Shown here piece after piece: positions 35,812 to 45,261 of a stretch of DNA of 64,000 nt. Source of the DNA: Bacillus nakamurai (GTDB lineage: Bacteria; Bacillota; Bacilli; Bacillales; Bacillaceae); contig NZ_LSAZ01000017.1 in the NCBI RefSeq assembly GCF_001584325.1, positions 1-64,000 of the forward strand, read 5' to 3'. Under the pieces are notes generated by a model. That model did not search any database, was not told the DNA's origin, and saw only the letters and a list, made by a program, of their open reading frames with translations. Within the stretch, counting starts at the first letter, position 1. Each line of letters starts with the position of its first letter. Both the position numbers and the translations under genes were made by a program.

Positions 35812-36891
35812 TTGACAGTACCGGAACATCCTTTTAATCTAATGGCAAAAGTGTATCGGGAGATTTTTCCGCTCGTCCATCAGGAGCTTAACATGTGGCG
35901 GGCAAAATCAGAAACCATTAAAAATACCGAGCTGCAGCAGCAGGCAGCCGCAAGTATCCGGGATAAATCGTTTCATTGTGAAGGCGGCGGCATTTTGGCC
36001 CTGCTGTCGGGTGAGCAAAAGCAGAAATGTGTGCAATTTATCATTGCGTACCAGACGATCAGTGACTACTTGGACAATCTGTGCGACCGGAGCACCTCGC
36101 TTGATCCTGAGGATTTTCGCATGCTTCATCTTTCAATGCGTGATGCACTGACAGTCGGCGCCGATGTGCAGCCGTACTATCAATACAGAGAGGAACAGGA
36201 TGACGGCGGGTATCTGCATGAGCTGGTCAGAACATGCCAGCGCGTTCTCGGGTCAATTGAACATTACGACATCATTAAGCCCTATTTGCTTGAACTGTGC
36301 GGCTATTACTGCGACCTGCAGGTTCATAAGCATGTCGTGGAGCATGAACGTGTTCCGAGGCTTAAAAAGTGGTTTGAGCAGTATCAATCACAGCTGCCGG
36401 AAATGGAATGGTTTGAATTTTCCGCCTGTGCAGGATCAACGTTAGGCATTTTCTGTCTTGTCGCATATTCTTTCCAGCCTGATTTTGACGAACATACCGC
36501 TGAGAAAATCCGCAGCAGCTATTTTCCGTACATACAAGGGCTTCACATTTTGCTCGATTATTTAATTGACCAGGAAGAGGATTTGCTTGAAGGAGACCTG
36601 AACTTCTGTACGTATTACGAGTCACATGAAGAAATGATGCAGAGGCTGAAGCACTTTATAGAAAAAGCGGATGAGCATTTACAGGGCATCCCGCATGAAA
36701 ATTTTCACCGGCTGATTAACAGGGGGCTGCTCGGCGTCTATTTATCAGATGATAAAGTCGCGAGTCAGAAAGAGATGGGCCGACTAGCCAGAAAGCTGAT
36801 CAGAGCAAGCGGAAAAACGTCTTTTTTCTTTTATATCAACGGCAGAGCCTACCGCAAATTCCAGAAGATGGCTTGGACGAAAAGTTCGTAA
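35812..36891 (+). CDS. ytpB: tetraprenyl-beta-curcumene synthase YtpB
   Basis: A 359-residue C35 terpene synthase of an unusual class that cyclises heptaprenyl (tetraprenyl) diphosphate to tetraprenyl-beta-curcumene, precursor of Bacillus sesquarterpenes. It has no canonical DDxxD. Instead there are Asp-rich segments DYLDNLCDRST (about 84-94) and DYLIDQEEDLLEGD. The frame is open to 35788, but GGGGGTG directs the TTG at 35812. Cotranscribed with ytpA. In spores such terpenes are thought to affect oxidative and heat resistance. Confidence 0.88.
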   Translation: MTVPEHPFNLMAKVYREIFPLVHQELNMWRAKSETIKNTELQQQAAASIRDKSFHCEGGGILALLSGEQKQKCVQFIIAYQTISDYLDNLCDRSTSLDPEDFRMLHLSMRDALTVGADVQPYYQYREEQDDGGYLHELVRTCQRVLGSIEHYDIIKPYLLELCGYYCDLQVHKHVVEHERVPRLKKWFEQYQSQLPEMEWFEFSACAGSTLGIFCLVAYSFQPDFDEHTAEKIRSSYFPYIQGLHILLDYLIDQEEDLLEGDLNFCTYYESHEEMMQRLKHFIEKADEHLQGIPHENFHRLINRGLLGVYLSDDKVASQKEMGRLARKLIRASGKTSFFFYINGRAYRKFQKMAWTKSS

Positions 36892-36896
36892 TCACT

Positions 36897-36950
36897 AAAA
36901 CTGCGCTCTTCATTTGTGACCAAAACGGCAAATGGGGGTGCGGTTTTTTT
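36897..36950 (+). terminator. terminator of ytpAB
   Basis: Long imperfect hairpin (AAACTGC and CATTTG arms against CAAATG and GTGCGGTTT) with T7. Confidence 0.75.
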
Positions 36951-36954
36951 GTTT

Positions 36955-37110
36955 ATTTTTGGTCAGTGTCAAGAAGATCATCTGATTTTATGCCTTTTTG
37001 ATGCGGAAGATGAGAGGAAATTAACGCCGGGCATGCTGAAATTAAAAGTGGATGGGATATTTACAAACAACCCTGCTTACACAAAAAAGGTGCTGAAAGA
37101 GTACATATAA
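36955..37110 (+). pseudogene. possible C-terminal remnant of a glycerophosphodiesterase-like gene
   Basis: An open stretch of about 50 codons right after the ytpB terminator ends DGIFTNNPAYTKKVLKEYI. This resembles the last strand and helix of GDPD/GlpQ enzymes (typically DGIxTDxPD). The 5' part of such a gene is absent, and I see no Shine-Dalgarno. A short functional protein is the less likely reading. The frame is technically open from an ATG at 36916, inside the terminator. Confidence 0.35.
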
Positions 37111-37113
37111 ATT

Positions 37114-37150
37114 AAAAAAAGAGACGCGCGCGAATTACGCTGTCTCTTTT
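37114..37150. terminator. bidirectional hairpin terminator
   Basis: AAAAAAAGAGAC/GTCTCTTTTTTT flanks a 16-base loop. It overlaps the final codons of the minus-strand membrane protein gene. Confidence 0.75.
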
Positions 37151-37494
37151 TTTAATGGTTTCTTTTTTGTCATAATGTACAACACAAACTTGCCGATAAT
37201 CCCAATGATGAACAATGAAGCAAACCACCAATAATATGTTTTGGCAAATTCAAAACCTAAATGTCTTAATAAAATGATCACAAACATCATATATGGAACA
37301 ATTGAAAAGACGATGCGAAGAATATTCAAACTGCTGCTCCTCCCGGATGAAAAAAATATCGGTTCATCGTTTTTTGATGAAGCAAGAACTGTTAACGCTA
37401 TAGCGAGGATCACCATTATGTAAATAGTGTCATGCATATGGATTAATAATATCAGGACTGTCCTTTTCAAACCCTGTGTCAATTCCGGCCTCAT
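37135..37494 (-). CDS. hypothetical membrane protein, start uncertain
   Basis: Up to 119 residues with three or four hydrophobic segments (IYIMVILAIALTVLA, ILRIVFSIVPYMMFVIILLR, YYWWFASLFIIGIIGKFVLY) and a basic C-terminus TKKKPLKKETA. No Shine-Dalgarno precedes the ATG at 37494 or the internal ATGs at 37434 and 37413. The last codons lie in a terminator arm. I do not recognise the family. Base composition is more AT-rich than its neighbours. It sits alone between the ytpAB and ytqAB units. Coding is likely from the hydrophobic pattern, but the N-terminus is not settled. Confidence 0.55.
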   Translation of the reverse strand: MRPELTQGLKRTVLILLIHMHDTIYIMVILAIALTVLASSKNDEPIFFSSGRSSSLNILRIVFSIVPYMMFVIILLRHLGFEFAKTYYWWFASLFIIGIIGKFVLYIMTKKKPLKKETA

Positions 37495-37693
37495 TCTAAT
37501 GAACGCTTACGGGTTATCCGCTTTGTGAGTTGAAACTGATTAATAGCAATAGTATGGCGAGTAATAACTTTTTTCAATGAACTAACCTTTATTCGAAGCT
37601 GCTTCTTTTTTTGCTACAATTTCATGTTAATATATTTTTTAAAAAAGTAAACACGATTACCCAAAAAGGTAATGAATCCTTCTGAAATTTGTC

Positions 37694-37735
37694 CCAAAAA
37701 AGGATTGAGCCCTGAGATATGACAGAATCCAATCC
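37694..37735 (-). terminator. terminator of ytqAB
   Basis: On the minus strand, GGATTG/CAATCC arms with an inner TTCTG/CAGGG-type extension, followed by T6. Confidence 0.75.
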
Positions 37736-37747
37736 TCAAACATCCGA

Positions 37748-39294
<1,547 letters not shown>

Positions 39295-39382
39295 TGTTCA
39301 AAAAGCCTCCTCACATCAGATGCATCCTAAAATTGTAGCATGAAAGATCAGGGTTCACAATGCGGAAACCGATACGCGATTG

Positions 39383-41023
39383 TTATGATACGGCTTTTTG
39401 AGGTTTTTCTTTTTTTCTCTGTTTAACATTGATGAAAATAGCAAAAATAATTCCTAATATTAATATGTATCCTCCTGTTTTACATGTACTCTGAAAACTG
39501 AAGCTGATGTTCTCTTTGTATAATGTTGTTATTTTATTTTGGAGCAGGAGCACCTCATTTTTCTGAATGTTTAATTGTTGTTTTTTTTGCTTTTGTTCTT
39601 TTTTGGGGACGCTATTCAATACTTCGGATTCTTTTCTATCAATCGTTTCTGTTGTTTTTGTTTGAGAAAATGAATTTGTGTTATTTGAATGTTGAAGCTG
39701 ATTTATAAATTCTGCTTTTGTACTAGGATCTAGGATAGAATCTTGTTCAGCAAGTGCAATCGCCTCTTTTTTTGCCAGCTCTGTATGTATTGTCATGTTT
39801 GCTGTTAATAAAGAGGTAAGAATTGCAATCCCAACCGCTTGCCCTACGGTTCTCATCATATTCATAATCCCTGATGCCATACCAGTTTTTTCATAAGCGA
39901 TATGTTTGATCCCAGTTCCCATGACAGGACCTATCACAAAACCTAATGCCAATCCTGAAAAAGACAGCAGCAAAACCACGAAATAGATTGAACTGTCATA
40001 GCTGATAAATCCATAAAGATATGTTGAAACGGTCAGTCCGAGCATTCCGATACTCGGAAGCCAAACAGATCTCCATATGCCTGAAAGCGCAGAGGTAAAC
40101 ATTGAGGATAATGCTAAGGAAGAAATAATGAATCCAGCCTCAAGCTCAGTCTTTCCCATTAAATTTGTCAAAAGCAAGGTAATGATAAGTGTACCGCCTG
40201 TTAACCCTAACCCGAGCATAAATAAGGTTAGAGAACTGAACGCAAATGTACGTACTTTAAGCATTTGAATAGGGATCATCGGTGACTTTGTCTTACATTC
40301 AATTATGAAAAATAATATAAATAATACGGCGGAACTTGCAAACAGCAGCATGACTGGAAGAGATGTCCATCCGTCGTCAGACACGCGAGCAAACCCGAAA
40401 GTAAGGCAAAAAAGGGCAGAAGACAATACGAGCATTCCAAAAAAATCTATACGGTGATCAGCAGAGGAATCATAGCTTTCAGTAATAAATAAAACAGCCA
40501 AAAGCAGACAAATAAGGCCTAGAGGAATATTGATAAAAAAGATGGCTTGCCAGTTTATTTTTTGAATTATAATGCCGCCGAGCATTGGCCCTGCTGTTGC
40601 CGCAAGGCCGGAAAAAGCACCCCAAATCCCGATCAGCATTCCTTTTCTTTCTTCAGAAATAAGGTTTAATGCGATTGGCATTGTAACCGGAACGATAAAT
40701 GCTGCAGCCAAACCTTGGATTACTCTTAATGCAATCAGCATCTCAATTGATGAGCTGAAACAAGCTGCTGCAGAAACTGCAACAAACAATGACAATCCGA
40801 AAATAAAGGCTTTTTTTCTGCCTAAATGGTCAGCGAGTTTTGATGCAGCCACCAATACAACGGCAAACGCTAAGTTATAGCCCGTAGCCACCCATCCAGC
40901 CTGTGAAAGGGAGCAAGAAAAGCGGTTCAATAAATCAGGTATAGCGATATTGACAATAGTTGTGTCCATAACCGAAATAAATGTGCTTAATAATAAAGCT
41001 GTCAAAATTAATTTTTGTTTCAT
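39383..41023 (-). CDS. DHA2-family (14-TMS) multidrug:H+ antiporter
   Basis: A 546-residue exporter of the EmrB/QacA type in the cytoplasmic membrane. The N-terminus LSTFISVMDTTIVNIAIPDL contains the D1 motif, LADHLGRKKAF is motif A, RVIQGLAAAFIVPVTMPI is motif B region, and GPMLGGII is motif C. Unusually, the loop before the last span (about 410-515) is roughly 100 residues long and rich in Gln, Lys, Asn and Thr (IDRKESEVLNSVPKKEQKQ). QacA-like proteins have an extended loop at the same place. AAGGAG lies before the ATG. It is divergent from an ArsR-type regulator and probably controlled by it. The drug is unknown. AT-rich and absent from the B. subtilis 168 arrangement as I remember it. Confidence 0.87.
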   Translation of the reverse strand: MKQKLILTALLLSTFISVMDTTIVNIAIPDLLNRFSCSLSQAGWVATGYNLAFAVVLVAASKLADHLGRKKAFIFGLSLFVAVSAAACFSSSIEMLIALRVIQGLAAAFIVPVTMPIALNLISEERKGMLIGIWGAFSGLAATAGPMLGGIIIQKINWQAIFFINIPLGLICLLLAVLFITESYDSSADHRIDFFGMLVLSSALFCLTFGFARVSDDGWTSLPVMLLFASSAVLFILFFIIECKTKSPMIPIQMLKVRTFAFSSLTLFMLGLGLTGGTLIITLLLTNLMGKTELEAGFIISSLALSSMFTSALSGIWRSVWLPSIGMLGLTVSTYLYGFISYDSSIYFVVLLLSFSGLALGFVIGPVMGTGIKHIAYEKTGMASGIMNMMRTVGQAVGIAILTSLLTANMTIHTELAKKEAIALAEQDSILDPSTKAEFINQLQHSNNTNSFSQTKTTETIDRKESEVLNSVPKKEQKQKKQQLNIQKNEVLLLQNKITTLYKENISFSFQSTCKTGGYILILGIIFAIFINVKQRKKEKPQKAVS

Positions 41024-41037
41024 GGCTGATCTCCTTA

Positions 41038-41104
41038 TTTAGATTATTGTATGAAATTATTTTAGATATACATCTAAATATGTTAAAAAATACACCTATA
41101 ATTG
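41038..41104. promoter_or_regulatory. operator region between the drug exporter and its regulator
   Basis: Perfect palindrome TTTAGAT-ATAC-ATCTAAA (41061-41078) with a further direct half-site TTTAGAT at 41038-41044. On the minus strand TTAACA, 16 bp, TAAAAT flanks the palindrome, so a bound repressor would sit between -35 and -10 of the exporter promoter. Confidence 0.75.
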
Positions 41105-41181
41105 TCAATGCTATTCGTCAAAGTGATAAATGTTTTATAATCAAATAACAGATTGCGGTAGCGAAAAAGGAGCTGTAAGAA

Positions 41182-42246
41182 TTGGATTTGACTCTGAGTA
41201 ATAAGCCTTCTGAATTTTTGGATAAAATAAGTGCATTAATTTGGGTAACTCATGAATCATTTTTTCATGAGTATTGGAAAAAATTAAATGTCTCAATAGA
41301 TAAAGAATATATTCAGGTGCTGAAGGAATTAAGAGAAGTGAAAGAAGAAGAGCGTGAGTTTTTAACGTTCTATTTTGGCAGCTTTTTCGGTTATGATGAT
41401 GTAGCGAATGGGAATATTTTTTGTTTGGCTACAACATTTTTTCGAATCCATGAAATTTTTGATAAAAGCTTTTCAGATACCATCAATGGAATATCAAATA
41501 GCAAAGAGAGTGAGACTAGAAAGAAAATAGCAGAGTCATTATTGCATGTGAAGGGTCATTCGGATAAAACTGAAGCGGATCTGTATGCAGAGGATGAAGA
41601 GCTGTTTTTTTCGCTGCTGAAAGAGCTTCCAATCACAGGTGAATCGAAATGGAACTTACTTGAAGTAATGAAACAGCCTAGAGTCCACATACAGTTTTTT
41701 TGTGATACATTGAAGAAACTGGACAAACAATTAGATCAAGCATTGTCTCCCCTAGAGCCTCAGAGGACAAGCTGGATGAATCGTTTAAAGGCAATGGGGA
41801 ATGATATTCCTTTACATATTATCCAAACAATAAAAGGTAAGGAGTACATGCAAAAATCTAAGGTTCACATATATCCGGTTTTGATTCCATTCACAGCCTT
41901 GATTTCAAAAAAACAAAACCAAATCTATATGGGACTTGGCAATAAAGCAGATGTTTTCTTTGCATCTAAAGGAGAAGACCGGAATGTCCGTATGTTAAAT
42001 CTTTTGAAATTAATGGCTGATCAGAGCAAATTTAAAATATTAACGCTGTTGAAGGACAAAAAATTATATGCGAACGAGATTGCTGAACGGCTTCAATTGT
42101 CAAACGCGACGATTTCTCATCATATGAGGGTGATGACGGCTCAGGGGCTGGTAGAGAGTACACGCATTCAAAATAAAACGTATTATTATATCAATAAAGA
42201 GGCAATTAACGAAGTGCTGCAGGAGCTTCATGAGCAGCTGACCTGA
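41182..42246 (+). CDS. ArsR-family winged-helix regulator with long N-terminal domain
   Basis: A 354-residue protein. The C-terminal 85 residues are an ArsR-type winged helix: LLKLMADQSKFKILTLL, ANEIAERLQLSNATISHHM (recognition helix) and GLVESTRIQNKTYYYI (wing). No metal-site ELCVCDL motif is present, so it is not a classical metal sensor. The first 270 residues form a helical domain I cannot name with certainty, similar to that of other long ArsR proteins paired with MFS exporters. It is a candidate ligand or drug sensor. TTG start at 41182 after AAGGAG. Divergent from the exporter across a palindrome. Confidence 0.82.
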   Translation: MDLTLSNKPSEFLDKISALIWVTHESFFHEYWKKLNVSIDKEYIQVLKELREVKEEEREFLTFYFGSFFGYDDVANGNIFCLATTFFRIHEIFDKSFSDTINGISNSKESETRKKIAESLLHVKGHSDKTEADLYAEDEELFFSLLKELPITGESKWNLLEVMKQPRVHIQFFCDTLKKLDKQLDQALSPLEPQRTSWMNRLKAMGNDIPLHIIQTIKGKEYMQKSKVHIYPVLIPFTALISKKQNQIYMGLGNKADVFFASKGEDRNVRMLNLLKLMADQSKFKILTLLKDKKLYANEIAERLQLSNATISHHMRVMTAQGLVESTRIQNKTYYYINKEAINEVLQELHEQLT

Positions 42247-42354
42247 TCATTTTAAAAATTGGTTCCTTTTCCTATAACATTCATGTCTTAATCATTTGCT
42301 GTACGCTCAAACTAAGTTTGATTTTCCATTTTCATTCACTTAGGAGGGGTTTCT

Positions 42355-42627
42355 TTGGCAACAAGACAATCAGTAGATGAACATCTCCAAAGAAGCGAAC
42401 AGGCATATGAATTTGCGAATGAGCAATTTTCTATTGCTTCAAGGCAAGAGCATTACAATGATAATGAGTACAGCGAAGCGCAGATGATGCTTGAAAACGC
42501 GGTGAATGAATTAAACAAGCTGTCATTATCAGCGAATGATCAGCAAAGAGAACAGCTTTACCGTATGAGATTGCAGCTGCAAACATTGCAAAACAATATG
42601 ATTTTGCAGCGTAACTTCGATTATTAA
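42355..42627 (+). CDS. ytzC: YtzC, DUF2524 protein
   Basis: A 90-residue, wholly helical, Gln- and Asn-rich protein (VDEHLQRSEQAYEFANEQF, LQLQTLQNNMILQRN) with coiled-coil character. Conserved in Bacillus, function unknown. TTG at 42355 follows AGGAGGGG. Single gene with terminator. Confidence 0.87.
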   Translation: MATRQSVDEHLQRSEQAYEFANEQFSIASRQEHYNDNEYSEAQMMLENAVNELNKLSLSANDQQREQLYRMRLQLQTLQNNMILQRNFDY

Positions 42628-42649
42628 CAAACAGCGCTTTAGCGGCTGA

Positions 42650-42680
42650 AGCTTGCCGGAATGCCGGCAGGCTTTTTTTT
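42650..42680 (+). terminator. terminator of ytzC
   Basis: Stem GCTTGCCGG/CCGGCAGGC, one G-U pair, then T8. Confidence 0.92.
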
Positions 42681-42702
42681 CGGTTATTTTTCAAAAAAAG
42701 AA

Positions 42703-42759
42703 TTGACAATTTACTGGTGTGTGTATATTGTATTAGGTGTACTACTTGATGTAATACAC
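42703..42759 (+). promoter_or_regulatory. ytrGABCDEF promoter and YtrA operator
   Basis: TTGACA (42703-42708), 17 bp, TATTGT (42726-42731). Directly downstream is the inverted repeat GTGTACTAC-TTGAT-GTAATACAC (42737-42759), with one mismatch. This matches the type of operator recognised by the GntR-family repressor YtrA, encoded in the operon. Confidence 0.88.
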
Positions 42760-42818
42760 AACGAACACTTCATATACTGAATTTACATATCATCCCGAAA
42801 AAAGAAAGGAGAGCTTTC

Positions 42819-42935
42819 ATGAAGACGAAAAGACCTGTAAAACAAGATGTGCCTCTCATTATTGCAGCTTCGGTTCTGGCCAGCAGTCTGTTTATCATTC
42901 TTGTTATGATCGGGTTTCAGTGGCAAAACATTTAA
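42819..42935 (+). CDS. ytrG: YtrG, small membrane protein
   Basis: A 38-residue protein from the ATG at 42819 behind AAAGGAGAG. The basic start MKTKRPVKQDVP is followed by one hydrophobic helix (LIIAASVLASSLFIILVMIG) and the end FQWQNI. It is the first gene of the ytr operon, before ytrA, as in B. subtilis. Function unknown. Confidence 0.85.
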   Translation: MKTKRPVKQDVPLIIAASVLASSLFIILVMIGFQWQNI

Positions 42936-42973
42936 CCAATAGAGAGCAGCTCGTATAGAAAGAAGGGAAGTAA

Positions 42974-43366
42974 ATGATTCAAATCGATCCGAGAAGCTCA
43001 ACTCCGATTTACGAGCAAATCATACAGCAACTGAAAGAGCTTTGTTTAAAAGGGATCATGAAGCCTGGAGATAAACTTCCTTCTGTCAGGGAATTGGCCA
43101 CGATTATTATCGCTAATCCCAATACTGTCAGCAAAGCGTACAAGGAGCTAGAACGCGAAGGAATTATTGAAACGCTGAGAGGAAGAGGAACGTATATATC
43201 GGAGGACGCAAAAACGACATTGGTTGAAGGGAAGATGACGATGATAAAAGAGCAACTGAAACAGCTCATCATCGATGCCCATTACGCGGGAGTGGAGCTG
43301 GAGAAGCTGCAGGAATGGATAAAGGAAATCAGCGCTGATGTGAAAGGAGGGAAAGCTCATGATTGA
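42974..43366 (+). CDS. ytrA: GntR-family repressor YtrA
   Basis: A 130-residue YtrA-subfamily GntR regulator. The winged helix (IYEQIIQQLKELCLKGI, KLPSVRELATIIIANPNTVSKAYKELE, GIIETLRGRGTYI) is followed by a short helical dimerisation tail. It represses its own operon and ywoBCD in B. subtilis, and is relieved by cell-wall antibiotics such as vancomycin, ramoplanin and bacitracin. The operator lies about 220 bp upstream. It overlaps ytrB by 8 nt. Confidence 0.93.
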   Translation: MIQIDPRSSTPIYEQIIQQLKELCLKGIMKPGDKLPSVRELATIIIANPNTVSKAYKELEREGIIETLRGRGTYISEDAKTTLVEGKMTMIKEQLKQLIIDAHYAGVELEKLQEWIKEISADVKGGKAHD

Positions 43367-44237
43367 ATTGCGAAATCTCTCGAAAACGATTGACGGAAAA
43401 GAAGTGCTCAAAGATATCTCACTCACCATCGGAAAAGGAGAAATCTTCGGGCTGCTCGGCAGAAACGGATCAGGAAAAACAACGATGCTCCGGCTCATTC
43501 AGCAAATACTATTGCCGGATAAAGGTACGGTCTTATTTGATAATGTAGAAATAAAACGTCATCCGAAGGTAAAGCAGAATATCATTTACATGCCTGTCCA
43601 AAACCCTTTTTATGATAAGTATACGTATAAACAGCTTGTCGGCATTTTAAGCAGAATCTATCCAAGCTTTGATGTGACTTATGCCAATGAGCTGATGAAC
43701 AGGTATGACATTCCGGAAACGAAGAAATACCGCGAACTGTCAACAGGGCTGAAAAAACAGCTGGCGCTCGTCCTTGCCTTCGCTTCCCGCCCCGCATTGA
43801 TTCTGCTGGATGAACCGACGGACGGGATTGACGCCGTGACGCGCCATGACGTGCTTCAGCTCATGGTGGACGAAGTGGCAGAGCGGGATACAAGCATTTT
43901 GATTACCTCACACCGTTTAGAGGATATTGAACGTATGTGCAACCGGATCGGATTTTTGGAAGGAAATCAGCTGACAAATGTGATGGACTTGGATGATATG
44001 AAAGAGGAATATATCAAAATCCAAATGGCGTTTGAAACGGATGTCAATTTGACGATCAGAGAACAAAATATACCGATTCTCGATCAGGCCGGTGTGTTTT
44101 ATACAGTGCTGATTCCGAAAAACGATGAGGAGAAAAAGTACTTTCTGAAAGAGCTGAATCCGAAAGTGTGGAACGAGCTGCCTGTGAATTTAGAGGAAGT
44201 CTTCATCGCGAAGTTTGGGGGGAACCGGAGATGGTAG
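43359..44237 (+). CDS. ytrB: ABC transporter ATPase YtrB
   Basis: A 292-residue ATPase. Walker A is LLGRNGSGKTTM, the signature is the degenerate LSTGLKKQLALV, Walker B is LILLDEPTDGID and the switch is LITSHRLED. It pairs with permeases YtrC and YtrD. The operon is thought to export or remodel a wall-related compound; B. subtilis strains with high Ytr levels show altered wall thickness and competence (literature from memory). Start ATG at 43359 within the ytrA end. Confidence 0.92.
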   Translation: MIELRNLSKTIDGKEVLKDISLTIGKGEIFGLLGRNGSGKTTMLRLIQQILLPDKGTVLFDNVEIKRHPKVKQNIIYMPVQNPFYDKYTYKQLVGILSRIYPSFDVTYANELMNRYDIPETKKYRELSTGLKKQLALVLAFASRPALILLDEPTDGIDAVTRHDVLQLMVDEVAERDTSILITSHRLEDIERMCNRIGFLEGNQLTNVMDLDDMKEEYIKIQMAFETDVNLTIREQNIPILDQAGVFYTVLIPKNDEEKKYFLKELNPKVWNELPVNLEEVFIAKFGGNRRW

Positions 44238-45205
44238 ACCGGGGACTGTTATATCGCGAGTGGAAACAGAATCAGGTTGTACTGATTTTGGTCAGTATCT
44301 TTTTAGCAGCAGTCAATCCGTTTTCAGTTTTTAATACTTATTTAACCTATAAAGGCTGTCTAGGTGATCCGGGGGAATATTATTGCGTTTTTCACGTGAA
44401 TTCATTTGATAACGGAATGCTCATTATGAATTGGGTTACCGGTCTTATGCTGGCGGTCTGTTTATTCGGATTGGAGCGTACAAAGGGAACGATGGATTCA
44501 CTGCTGAGTCTGCCTTATACACGCGGGCAGGTGTTTCAAACTAAATTTTTACTCGGGGGAGCGGTCATTGTCGGTTTCCAAGCGGTCGGTTATGGGCTCG
44601 CCGAGCTTTTGATCATTTTGCTGAAGCCTGAGCGTGTATACTATTTTCACCATTTCAGTGTCGGCGAAATCATTGTGAGTGTTTTGGCTTTCACATTGGT
44701 TGCAAGCGCCGGTACTTTAACGGGGAATACGTTCGGGCAGCTGTTAACGGCGTTTACCGTATCGATAGCGCCATACTTAATCATTTCTTTGCCGCTGGCA
44801 AATGCAGAAGTCGTTTTAGGGGTTAAGACATATGAATTATTGCCGTCTAGTGTAAACCATTCTTTTCAATTTATTAATCCGATTATGTACGCTAATACAG
44901 ATTGGATCACTGCGAGTAAATACATCCTAATCATTCCGGCAGCGATGAGCATTTTGTTTTATGTCATTGGGTATATCTGCTTTGTCAGACAGCCGATTGA
45001 ACGAAACGGGCGCTTTTTCCTTTGGAAAAAACTTGACCGTCCTGTTCAAATCTTCGTAATTATCATCGGCGTTCTCGGTTTTGGTTTGGCGGGATACTCG
45101 ACGGGCCAGACAATCACTGGGTACGTTGTCGGGATGTTGATCGGAGGAGCAGTCGGCTTTTTGATCAGTTATTTTGCGATTTATAAAAAAACAAAGCATG
45201 TGTAG
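44231..45205 (+). CDS. ytrC: ABC transporter permease YtrC
   Basis: A 324-residue membrane protein with eight or more hydrophobic segments. It begins MVDRGLLYREWKQNQ, nearly the same as YtrD, and shares the ERTKGTMDSLLSLPYTRGQVF region with it, so the two are tandem paralogues. The frame is open to 44168, but GGGGGGA before the ATG at 44231 and its 7-nt overlap with ytrB set the start. Confidence 0.9.
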   Translation: MVDRGLLYREWKQNQVVLILVSIFLAAVNPFSVFNTYLTYKGCLGDPGEYYCVFHVNSFDNGMLIMNWVTGLMLAVCLFGLERTKGTMDSLLSLPYTRGQVFQTKFLLGGAVIVGFQAVGYGLAELLIILLKPERVYYFHHFSVGEIIVSVLAFTLVASAGTLTGNTFGQLLTAFTVSIAPYLIISLPLANAEVVLGVKTYELLPSSVNHSFQFINPIMYANTDWITASKYILIIPAAMSILFYVIGYICFVRQPIERNGRFFLWKKLDRPVQIFVIIIGVLGFGLAGYSTGQTITGYVVGMLIGGAVGFLISYFAIYKKTKHV

Positions 45206-45261
45206 TTTAACCAGTTTACACACAGCATAAGAGGTGTTTACCGCGCAGGGAGGAAGTAAAA

